Assembly (NCBI GenBank): GCA_032871835.1
Contig: CM065300.1
Location: 4,965,768 to 5,029,767, forward strand
Length of the DNA: 64,000 nt
Reading direction: 5' to 3'
Origin: Dipteronia dyeriana
Taxonomy: Eukaryota > Streptophyta > Magnoliopsida > Sapindales > Sapindaceae
Shown here in pieces: positions 10,908 to 21,592 of the stretch (position 1 is its first letter; the number at the start of each line of letters is the position of its first letter). The position numbers were made by a program, and so were the translations under genes. The notes beneath the pieces were generated by a model, which saw nothing but the letters and a program-made list of their open reading frames with translations, was not told where the DNA came from and made no database searches.

Positions 10908-13900
10908 TTACTTGGCTAACATAGGTAGAAACCTAGATCGACAAGTCGTGAAGAGTATGTCTCTCAGTAAGGGACATTGCAGAATTACAAACAGAGTGAT
11001 TGGCACTGATACAAACATGAAAGTAAGTACGGGGATTGAATCTGATCTGTCATGATAAACTAAGAAGAAGGTTGAACTAAAAGTTACCATCATGGCTATT
11101 ACTGATATAAATAGAGTCCAAAGACCGACCATCAACTTCAGCGGCAAAGATCTCCGAAAATCCATCTCTGTGTAACCCGATGTGAGTATGGACAAAAACA
11201 TTAGAATTGAGATTGAAGATGAGGACAGTGCGATTGCATCTGATATAGCAAACACATGGAACGAAGTCTCCACCAAACGAATAGGTGTTCCAGTTTTATC
11301 ATTGTTACCACCAGGAACAGTGAAGGCTGCCGAGAATACCACAGTTGCAATGAGTGTGGCAACAACCATACATGAGGTAGCTGTGCTCTGCATCCAAATT
11401 TCTCCACTCTCTAGTAATTCTTTATGTTCTATGGTGAATAGCTCCCGAGGTGTTCGACCATCTGCGTTTTTCGTTTCTCTCAATGAAGGTTGCACCATCA
11501 TTTCAACCTCCTGTATTTGTAACAATCAATAATTACATATGTACATAAATGGAAAATTTAAGACAATATAGATAGAGAAATTGTGTAATTACCTCAAACA
11601 TTAGTAACTCTTGATGCAACATGTACTATTTTCTTTGTCTTCATATGTAGCTAATACCTCCTTATCGAAGCCTATCTCATATATCAGACTGAATATGTTA
11701 GTGTGACGGTGCAAAATTGCTATATGAAATATGCTTCGATCTTGTTCATCTAAAAAGTTAACCAAATAAGGATATGAACGAACAAGCTCAGCCAAGAACT
11801 CGAATTTCCCTGATTTAGCTGCATCGAACAATAAATTTGAAGGCTTTTTTATTAGCTCTCCAATATCCATCTGTTGTGCTTCGATTGCTCTTTCTAGACA
11901 TTTAACAAGTTCAAGAGCTTGACTTGACACCATCAACTCCCGATTGTGAAGGAACTTCATTTTTCGAACTGATAAGAGCAAGACGGAATTCACAGTTATA
12001 TAATAATATATTAAGTGACAATATAATTAAGAGCAAGAATGACTAAATAGTCTACGTTGATTTAGACATCTAATATAAGATTGAAAGTATTTGAATTATC
12101 ATAATAATTAAGATAGCTAGTATCCGATATCATGCACACATTCTTCTGCATCAAACTCACAATATGTATAACTGTATATGATATTAATTATAATATTGAG
12201 TTGAGTATAGAAGAAACTAACTAGAGTAAGTAAGCCTCTTAAAAATTCCTATTCTTCCACGAGCAAACATTGAAGAAGGCTTTCGAGCCAACACGTGCAA
12301 AGCGGTGTCATCGTGCTCGTTACGTGTCACAGCTAGCTCCGGTTGATGCTCTAACAATTTCAATGCGATATCTGAGCAATTCATTTAAATATTTTAAGAA
12401 CAATTTTTTTTAAAAAAAAAACATGGTATAAAACTATATATATGTATGCACGAGTACACAATATCAAATATCTTTAAATGACTACTATGGACACCAAATT
12501 ACCAGATTCTAGTGGACTTTTCGTTAATGTTTTATCAATCATGTTTTGGAAAGGAAAAAAAAAAGAATTAACTTTTATCAAACAAAAGCGGGAAACAACG
12601 TTTTGCTGTTATCAATTTTCCACTTTTGTTTATTTTTCTTTTAGGATTGACATATTAAATAGATTGCATTCATTAATAATAAATATATTTTTCTTACCAC
12701 GTCTAATATGACGGATTTGGATCCTCTATTGATTTGATCTTTTTTCTGATCTTTTCAAAACATATGATTGGTTGTTGATAAAGTGATCGTGGAAATCAAT
12801 CACATTTTAACCACACATTCATTGCAATACTTATGTGTCATGAGATTATATGAGGTTAGGAAAAAAATCAAATCAGTAGAGGATCCAAATTCATCATGAG
12901 GCCATGGGGTAAGAGTACTCTTCTAATTCGGTAAATTTTAAAGACATGTGGTATATTAAATAAAAATAATAAATATATTTTCATAAGATTAATAAAATAT
13001 ATCTTTTATCATAATTAAAAAAAACTTGAAAGTACATACATTAATTAAAAATATATCTACTATTATATTTTTAATTAATAGAATTAATTTGACTTTATAT
13101 ATATATTTAAACAATTTGACTTTATATTTACAATTATAGTACGAGTAATGTTATAATATCATGATTTATAAGATATTGACACCTCATATACGACATCATT
13201 TGAAAAAAAAAAAAAAATGGAACGTCTAGGGTGCGTCCTGAAGGTGTTTTTCATATGTTATTTTTCGAAAGTAAAAATGAAAATGAAAACAATATTTTTT
13301 GTTTCAATTTCAAAATCTGAAAACGTGTCTGGTAGTAAATACTGAAAGTTGTATTCTGAAAATAAGAACAACAAAAACACGTCCAGTGGATTAACTAAAA
13401 TTATAAAGATTTATAACATTAATGAATAAAAAAAATTATTTAACAAACCCAACATTTCACCAAAAACTCCCAAAATCATTCAAAGCATCGGTAAATAAAT
13501 GGTAATTTTATGATTATAATCTGTAAATTCATCACAATTATGAACTAAACTCATAATTATATTACTTCTTATTAAATAAATAATTTTTTATTAAATTTAA
13601 AATCTTAAAAAAAAAAATTAAAAAAATAGAAAGCAATAGAGCAGACCGATCTGCTCAAACCAAGAAGAAATAGCATTTTTAGTATGAGCATGAGCAACCT
13701 AGTTGCTTTTTCTAGGGACGAAATGATTAGAGGAGACACCCAAACGAGAATAATAACCGAAATATATTACAATTAAGTAGTCCACTAATAGAGAAGGACT
13801 GATTTTCATGAATTATAATAGGGTTTTTGCACTGATGTTAATAAATGGGTTTCATAATCTCAAAACAAATATTTGTTAAGTTATATATATAATACTTACC

Positions 13901-14970
13901 ATACAAGTCGGTATTGATGCTTTTGAAAAATAGATCAGCTAGATCCTGATCTGTCAAATGAGACTTAGTTTCATCATATAAAAACTTTGTCATTTCAGTT
14001 CTTCCAAACAATGCAGCCATGTAGAGCGGTAACATATTAAGAGCACCTCTAAGTGTTGGTAAATCTGGAGTCTTGTGTAGCATCAGCTTAGCAATTTCTA
14101 AACTTCCATCTGCAGCAGCGAAACAGAAAGCTGTGTTTCCTTTTCTATCTTGAAGTCTCAAGTCATCAGGTTCCATCAGTTTAACTATCTCCTCTACAAA
14201 ACCAACTTGTCTTGCTCCGGTTGCCACGTGAAGAATAGTTTGGTCCTCCTCTGTGATAGCTGTTCGAAGCATCCGTCGAGGAACGTCTCCTAACAAAGTT
14301 ATAGCTTCTAATGAGTTACCTGTAAGCGCAGCCTTTTGGAGCGGCACACACTTGAGTCGGTACTGGTCTCGATTATTTCCTGCACAAGTAAGTCAAGGTT
14401 CTAGCTACAGTAACGATATATATATATATATACGTATATAGTTGCTAGAGTGAAAATAATAATCATATTCAGCTAGTAGTTCTCACTTTCGTTAGGAAGT
14501 AGACTACGATCTGGCAAGTTGTGTTGATAAGTTGGAACATGATTCTGATTTTGTGGGGATTGTGTTGTGGAATGATCAGCATCTATTGATGATGATTCTG
14601 CTGTGAGAACCGGATCACGTGAATCTATTTGTGGACCGACAGCTGCTAAACTGACAACTATTGCATCCTTTTTTCCTGTATATATATACACATAGGTAAC
14701 ATAACTAGTTACTAATTAACCACACAACTTGGTTTGATAATTACATAGATTTGGAGAGAGAGAGAGAGAGAGAGAGAGTTCACTGGGAATTGAAGTAATT
14801 AGATCAGAGATGGGCAAGTTGGGTTGATGTGGAGCATGAATATGGAAAATTATATCTGCCATTTGAATGGTATGGTGGTGTGAATCTATTTGACGTGGAA
14901 CAGCACCTTGTGAACTGACAAGTAGTGTTGACGCCGCCATTTGTGTGTCCTCTGTCATACTGTCCTGCAT
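10908..14970 (-). CDS. Ankyrin-repeat membrane protein with C-terminal PGG domain (ACD6/ITN1-like), six exons, exon 5 damaged
   Basis: Exons read on the minus strand are 14784-14970, 14487-14675, 13900-14379, 12222-12371, about 11593-11968 and 10908-11510. The first four junctions are consistent phase-1 introns. Exons 3-5 encode ankyrin repeats (for example TILHVATGARQ, GNTAFCFAAADG, DTALHVLARK, RSIFHIAILHRH). Exon 6 encodes the PGG domain (AAFTVPGG) and about four membrane spans. Family members sit in the plasma membrane or ER and act in defence or salt/ABA signalling; that role is inferred. Exon 5 is abnormal: after the residues TYEDKE the usual continuation into the exon 5/6 junction is frameshifted and shortened, and a stop appears at 11601-11603. 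An alternative donor after GFDKE (GAG|GTATTAG) would keep frame with exon 6 but drop about 30 residues. The start at 14970 is the first in-frame ATG; 14958 is the alternative. Confidence 0.65.
12713..12892. mobile_element. Small MITE in intron 3 of the ankyrin gene
   Basis: GGATTTGGATCCTCTA at the left and TAGAGGATCCAAATT at the right are inverted repeats, extended inward by the ATTGATTTGATC/AATCAAATCAG pair. It shares its end motif with the MITE at 3909-4109. It makes part of the long intron between exons 3 and 4; the rest of that intron (12893-13899) is AT-rich without features. Confidence 0.6.
14755..14778. repeat. (GA)n microsatellite in intron 1 of the ankyrin gene
   Basis: About twelve GA units lie immediately after the exon 1 donor site. 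Read on the minus strand they extend the frame as a Leu-Ser run, which is not thought to be translated. Confidence 0.85.
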
Positions 14971-16697
14971 AATATATAACAAGAATGATTATATTAACTT
15001 ACATGCATGAAATTAAACACTACTATTTATATAGAACCTTTTTAACTATTTAAAAGACGAAGGCAAGAGAGTTGAATAACTTAGAAAAAATTTCAGTGGA
15101 ATTGGTCAGCAAATCATGAAGTACTCGAGGAAGGCTTAATTTTTGTGTTTGCATGAGTACGTACGAGGTAGTGCAGATTTAGAGAATGTAGGTTTAATGT
15201 ATAATAAAATTTATTGCGCGTGTACAGCACTCAGAATTAGATCACCATTGACCACAAGAGACCTGCAATTCTTGAACATTTCAGGCATAATAAAGTAATT
15301 AATTAACTAAGTATAAGATTACTTATAATTAAAAGCCTTCGTGGGGGACCCTATTGGATTAATCCAACTTCGAGGAGGGGTCTAGTCTAGTTGTCTTTAA
15401 ATTGTAAACATAGTTTTTTCTTTTGATTAATAACGGTATAACATTATATGATTATGCTAGTTGCAAACCAAACGAATAATATTTAAGAAATTTCGAGGAA
15501 ATTGATGCAGTAGAATATCGTTACCAAAAAAGGAGTGGTTGTGATTGAAGGGGCGGCATCCCTAGCCCGCCACAGTGTCTCTTTCATGACTTGGGGTTGG
15601 ACTTGCTTTGTCTTCTCAAGTCTCTAGATGATCTTCATATCAAATAATCACAGTGGAATTGAAGAGAATGGAAATTCATGTGGAGTCTCCTTAGTCTTTT
15701 CATTATTTTAACTTCTTTACTTCATATTTCATAAATTCCAACTTTATTACTCTTCTCAAACTCAAATCTCTATATTAATTGACTCGAATTTTGTATATTT
15801 GCATAAACAAATTTATTAAAAAAAAAGTTAATTTTTCAAACTTGAAAATTACCAATGTTAACTATGAATTATAAGCATAATAATATATTATAATCTTAAC
15901 AAAGATATATACCTTTACATATATTTAAAACTTTAATTACTATTTAATTACCACTATAATTTACAATTGGTTAAGTGTGTATATATATATATATATATAT
16001 TATTAATCTAATGCTAGTTTTTGTTCATTCAAAGAGAATGAAAAGATATACACTATACATTTTATTTCTCCCGAGCAAAAAGAAGAAAAAAAAATGATTG
16101 ATTCCATCATTTAAATACAAATTTTAAGATTTATTTAAAAAAACAAAAAAATCTGATAACTGTTTTTATCAAAATTAAGGGGGTTTTTGAATCTTTAATT
16201 TGATATTGATATTTCCATACATTTGTTTCTTAGTTTCCATCCTCCAATACACAAACAAAAGTGCGGCGTGTGGAGAAATAAATATCTACAGCCTGACCCT
16301 ACCATCTTTGTTGACTAGGGTTGGCAAATGACAATGGTCGGGACCTCTAGACTCAAGTATTGCAAACATACAGTATAAAATTACTTTCAAAATTGGGACA
16401 CTTACCAAACAAGTTTCGTAAATTTTTTATAATGCGACTTTATCATTTTTAATCAAATTAGTTTTTATATTTTTCAGAAGTATCAAGTAAAGTTTTGAAA
16501 CTAAAGTTAATATACCTCTATTTAAATTTTAAATTTCTATTTTTATGCTAGATGACTGTTTTACCCTAATAATGAATCATCCCTAATCTGAAGTCAAATC
16601 TGTCCTTCATTACCAATATATTACAACAATAAAAACTAATTAAACAATTATATAAGAACTAATTAAATAAAATAATTAAAATTTGAGCAAATATAGA
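14971..16697. other. Upstream region of the ankyrin gene and AT-rich intergenic DNA
   Basis: This is the expected promoter side of the ankyrin gene, but no clear TATA box position can be fixed. It holds an (AT)n run at about 15978-16000. No gene is recognised. Confidence 0.45.
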
Positions 16698-16760
16698 GCT
16701 TAAAAGGGGATATCATAGCAAATATAAATGGGTATATATAAAAAGAAAATTGAATTTATT
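16698..16760 (+). repeat. Left half of a dispersed repeat interrupted by the Mutator element
   Basis: It matches 33263-33330 closely (both carry CTTAAAAGGGGATAT and AAATATAAATGGGTATA). The rest of the repeat continues on the other side of the Mutator element at about 25088-25325. Confidence 0.75.
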
Positions 16761-16840
16761 TACTATGAAAATGCAGCATAAAGTGGTATGGGTCAACATT
16801 TTTTTTTTACACTATCTATCGGGTATTTTTTAAAAACTTT

Positions 16841-16945
16841 TTAGGGTTTTTAGTAAAACTACCCTAATTTAGGGATCAAATTGCAAATCTACCCTAAAAC
16901 CCAAAACAATTGCAAAAATGTCCTTAAATGACATTTCTACCCTTG
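16841..16945 (+). repeat. Left terminal inverted repeat of the Mutator-like element
   Basis: Pairs with 24478-24585; roughly 85% of positions agree over the outer 90 bases by eye. Confidence 0.85.
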
Positions 16946-17025
16946 TCAACAACTGAAATCAATTTCATTCAGTTTGCCCTAAATTCCCAATTCCTCAGGC
17001 CACCCATTGCGATCGAAACCCATCG

Positions 17026-17345
17026 CCGACGTCCATTACAGCTGAACTGGAACTTCGTCGTCGTGATTTCGACGCCGTCGACGATATCCATTCACCGTCG
17101 ACGACATCCGACGTCTTCAACTTGCAAGCTGACGTCGAGTTTTCTCGCACAACAACTCATCTTCCGTCGCGAACCGAACTCATCTTCCGTCGCTGACACA
17201 AGCCGCCCTCACCACGTCCATTACAGCCCAACTGCAACTTCGTCGTCATGATTTCGACGTCGTAACGATATCCAGCCACAGTCGACGACATCCTACGTCT
17301 TCAACTTGCAAGCCAACGTCGAGTTTTCTTGCAACAACCATCTTC
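17026..17345 (+). repeat. Subterminal tandem repeat, period about 187 bp
   Basis: The block beginning ACGTCCATTACAGC at about 17027 recurs at about 17214, both followed by CTTCGTCGTC.TGATTTCGACG and CGTCTTCAACTTGCAAGC. It is GC-rich and lies inside the left end of the Mutator-like element, upstream of the protease gene, where it could form part of the leader or transposase-binding region. Confidence 0.75.
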
Positions 17346-18026
17346 TGGTTCTGAATCAGCCTCCACGATCTGAAGCAGCAATATTTCTACCATTTGGGTC
17401 CAATTTCAGGTATTTCGATTTTGGAACCCTAACATTTAGGTTTATGTTTTGACATTGAAATTGATTTTAGGGTTTTCATTTGTTGAGTTAGACCGATTTG
17501 ATTTAGGGATTGATTTTAGGGATTTCAATTTCATGTATTTGGCAACCTCACATTTACTGATTTTGGATTGAGTGCTTTGTCGAATTCCCTCAACTTCATG
17601 TTATTCCAATCTTGTTGATTTTGATGATTTTTGATTTAGTGCTATGTTTCTGTGTCGATTTTTACGATATTTCGGTTGGAAATGGTTCAAGTGTGTATTA
17701 AAAGAGAACACTGGCAACATGTTGTGGTAACTTGTTTTGAAATTGAAATTTTGTCTGGGGGCGCTGCCTCCCGACCCCCGCGAGCTGACAGGGCAGCTCG
17801 ACCCCCGAGTTTGTTACTGTAGCGCAACTAAAGATTTCCCGTAATATTCTCTATTAGGTCCATTTCTTTGTTTGTTGTGTTGCAATATTGTTACTTTTGT
17901 TTGCATATAATGCATGCAGTCCATGTATATCACTCTTTATTGTATTTACTTTTACTTTCTCTTCAAGTGTTTGTATTCGTTAGTTCGTATCTGAATGTAA
18001 TTTGGAATGTTTTTAGGTTGATAATC

Positions 18027-21000
18027 ATGAGTGGAAACAAATTACTTGAATCACTCAAGATTAAGGAAAGTGATCGTTTTCCTTCTCGAGTTACTGGCCA
18101 TTGTAATTGGGAGAGTATAAGGCTTATTAAGTCGCATCTCACAGAAAAACAACTCAAGTTGTTTAGAGTGACATGTTTCGGTCATTTTTTAGATATGAGC
18201 GATATGGTGTTGTCTGGGCATTTTTGCCATCACATATTGCTTAGGGAGTGTCATGTCAAAAACACCGATTATAATGCATCTTCTTTGTGGTACCATGTTG
18301 GCAACGGGTTGATACGGCTTTCCCCAGTAGAATTTTTTTTGGTTAGTGGGCTAGCTTTTGGAGAATATTCTGAATCCAATCTGGAGCTTTTCAAAAGAAA
18401 GAATAGTCGACTCCGTCGAATCTATTTCCAATCTAGTAAAGTCAAGGTTAAAATGATTGTTGATTGGTTTAGGAATTTAGGTCCTAATAATAAGATTAGT
18501 GATGATGAGGATGTTGTGAAGTTGGCGTTAATACTTTTTTTGGAGATGACGTTGGTTGGGAAGGACGATAGGACTAGCATTCTATATTGGGCATTAGAAT
18601 TAGTTGATGACTTAGATGCTTTTAATAACTTTCCGTGGGGGACATTCATATACTCGAGGACATTTAACTCCCTTTCTACTTGTCTACTTGGCCGTGATGA
18701 TAAATTCAAGAATAAGTTCACTGATGAAAAGTTGGAGGAGAATGTCGATGCTCCAGTTAAACGAAAAGCGGAGAGGTACAACGTTTATGGGTTTGTGACG
18801 GCCTTTCAGGTGATATGTGTTAAATGATGAAGTTTAATAAAATACATTTTAGGCAATATGCATATTTTGATACAGCAACTTAACTATCATTTTCTTTGTT
18901 TGTTTTTCTTTGTTTTTGTTTTCAGGTGTGGGCGATTGAAGCAATACCAAAATGGGTCACACTTGGATATGCCACTAGGGTGAACAATGTCACCCCTAGA
19001 ATTTTGAATTGGCAATGCACGGGAATTCCTATGTATTCGGACATTCAGAAAACCATATTTAAGTTCAAGAACGTAAGTATTGAATATGGTTAGTTCAAAT
19101 AAAATTATTTTTGATTTGCTATATTTTAGGTATTACACTGTAATGTTAATTTTTGAACAAAAATATTCAGATTACCATATACAGAACTCTTGGCCCAACT
19201 GATGAAGAAGCAAGGCAACCGTTTTGGACAAGTATGGATAAACTAAAATATGTATTACCCGATGTGGATGGTTGTGTTGGTAAGGATGATGTTGAGGATG
19301 ATGTTGAGGATGATGCTGAGGATGATGCTGAGGATGATGTTCAGGATGACGTTGATGATGCCATGAAGGATGATATTGATGGAGATCATCCAACCAGAAC
19401 ACTTAAAAAAGTTGAATTCAGAGGAAAGAAGAATAGACCGATTACACTTGAGCAAGTCAACAAAAGATTGGATGTTATGCAAGCACAACAAAATGCAATG
19501 CAAGCACAACAAAAAGCTATACAAGATCAGATGACTTCCATGCAAAATACAATAATGGATGAGATGCGAATGGGATTTCTTCGCTTGACAGAGCTTATAT
19601 GTTTGAACAAAGTGGTTGAAAAGGTACTTGTCGTTTTAAATTGTGAATTCGTCAAATTAGTAATTGGTTCTAACAAGGTTCTAATAAATGTGATTTCTAT
19701 TTCATGTAGTTCAATGAACATAATACCACCGATTTCAGCCTCGATGGCAACAACCAAGACTATCAAAATTCGGTTCCGAAAGGTGTTAAGTCTCCTAAAT
19801 TTCTCATTTTGTCTGAGACAAGTGAAGATGTTAAGCAGTTCACAAGACCACCGAAGCTGACCATAAGATTACCGAGAGATCGTAAACGGTCAGTCTTAAC
19901 TGTGAGCCCGTACATTGATCCCACGGTGAAGAGGCCTCGAAAACCAAAAATGCCCGAATTCAGATGTGATAGCAAAGTGGAAGATGAAAATGTACGTTCA
20001 ATACAAGCATGGATAAGTGACAACAAGAACACTTGGTAAGTTAAATCATGTATTATTATTGTATTTCTATTTCGATATCTTCAACAAGTGTTTAATTGTT
20101 GAACCTCTACAGCATGAACACGGGTTTGGTCGAAGCAAAGCCTGCATGGTTTGAACTGTTGCTATCTCCAAATGGGTGGTTAGAAGGAGACGTAAGTTGT
20201 ACACCTTATATTACAATTATTTACTCTACTTTATGCATTTTTTAGTAACACGTTTGTATCGTGACAGCATATAGAGACATATTGTCGTTTGATGCGGCGT
20301 CGAGCATGTTACTATCATCAGATATACAAGCAGAATATTGTGTTATTGGATTACTCATTCATGGTATGTACAAATTCTTCTCCATAACAACCCTTATCAT
20401 TTCTTTTGTGGGGGTAACTTATAATATTTTTTGTAGGATACAATTCACGGAAGTTGGTCAACTGTGACTAAAGGCAAAAAACAATTTAAGCATGAAACCT
20501 ACCAATGGGACAATACAATGATAGACTATGTGATTGGAAAATCCCCTATGCATGCTTCAGTACATTGGCGGACAATCAACAGTGTAAGTAATTTTCAAAT
20601 TAATATGTTGTTAATTAAGATGTTATTCAACCTTTAATATACATTCATCTGACTGTCTCATGATGAAACAGATTTTGTTTCCTGCGAATGTGAATGGAAA
20701 TCATTAGGTCGCGGTAGAGGTGGACTTAAATGAACGGGTCATCAAAGTATATGACTCAAAGCCGGATGCATATAACGTTGATCAAATACTAAAGTGGTCA
20801 ACTTGTCTTAGAAATATGGTGACATCTTTATTGGTGCATGCAATGCCAGATACTTATACTGAACCATCGTCATTTACGGTCGAGAGACCCAAAAAGGGTA
20901 TACCATGTCAAGGAAATCAGTATGTCTTTGTTTATTTCTTCATGGTTATTGTTTGTCTTACGTGGTGGTTGTTATTAATGAATGTTTTTTTTACATAGGT

Positions 21001-21179
21001 CCGATTGTGGGGTTTTCACTCTCAAATTCTTGGAGTACCTATGGGCAAGAAAAGAATTCGACTTTGATGAAAATGACGGACAACCCTTTAGAGTTAAGAT
21101 AGCAACAGAAATATTCCAAAATTCAAAAGAAATACCTTGTGTAAATAATGAACCTTTATGTGTAAATAATGCAACTTGA
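18027..21179 (+). CDS. DUF1985/Ulp1-like cysteine protease (peptidase C48) gene carried by the MULE, interrupted by one TAG
   Basis: Ten exons with GT..AG junctions: 18027-18809, 18926-19072, 19171-19623, 19710-20035, 20113-20191, 20268-20363, 20437-20583, 20672-20919 and 20999-21179, with the boundary of the first exon fixed by the ATG after a leader intron; that makes nine coding exons plus a leader. Residues from the first exon form a DUF1985-type domain. The third exon has an acidic DDVEDD repeat and a Met/Gln-rich stretch. The C-terminal exons form the Ulp1 core: His in NGNH, Asp in VEVDL, Gln in CQGNQ and Cys in SDCGVF. Family members remove SUMO-like modifiers. The codon after the catalytic His, a Trp in relatives, is TAG (20705-20707), so full-length protease would need read-through. 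Otherwise no frameshift is seen. I infer it moves with the element and has no host role. Confidence 0.75.
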
Positions 21180-21300
21180 TGTGATTTGTGTGAACGGTGT
21201 AGAGATTGTTGTGATTTGTGATTGTGATCTGTACATAGAAGTGATTTGTGAATGTGATTTGTGTGAACGGTGTAGAGATTGTTGTGTGACGATTAGAAGT
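21180..21300 (+). repeat. Short tandem repeat in the 3' region of the protease gene
   Basis: GTGATTTGTGTGAACGGTGT followed by AGAGATTGTTGTG occurs at about 21181 and again at about 21256, with shorter GTGATTTGTGA pieces between. It starts right after the protease stop codon. Confidence 0.75.
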
Positions 21301-21592
21301 GTTATATTTGCAGGGACTGTATAGAAGATATGGAATTGTTGCAATTTCAAATGAAACTCTGTCAAAATTTCGTAAATAATATACTAAGGAATACCATATT
21401 TTTACCATTACTATCCCACATCAATAGTCATGTAATTACTAGCGGTTACTTATCAAAATATGACTGACTAACTTCATAATACGTGTTCATAACACATGTT
21501 CATAACACATGTTTAAATAAAAGATAACTCAAGTACATTGCTTATTCAACAACATCATGTGATCTACTTGCCTCACCAATTTCACTAATACT

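Noticed and set aside
11182..11532. A 116-codon plus-strand frame
   Set aside because: It is the antisense shadow of the PGG exon of the ankyrin gene.
19172..19402. A minus-strand frame rich in His-Pro-Gln
   Set aside because: It is the shadow of the acidic DDVEDD repeat of the protease gene.
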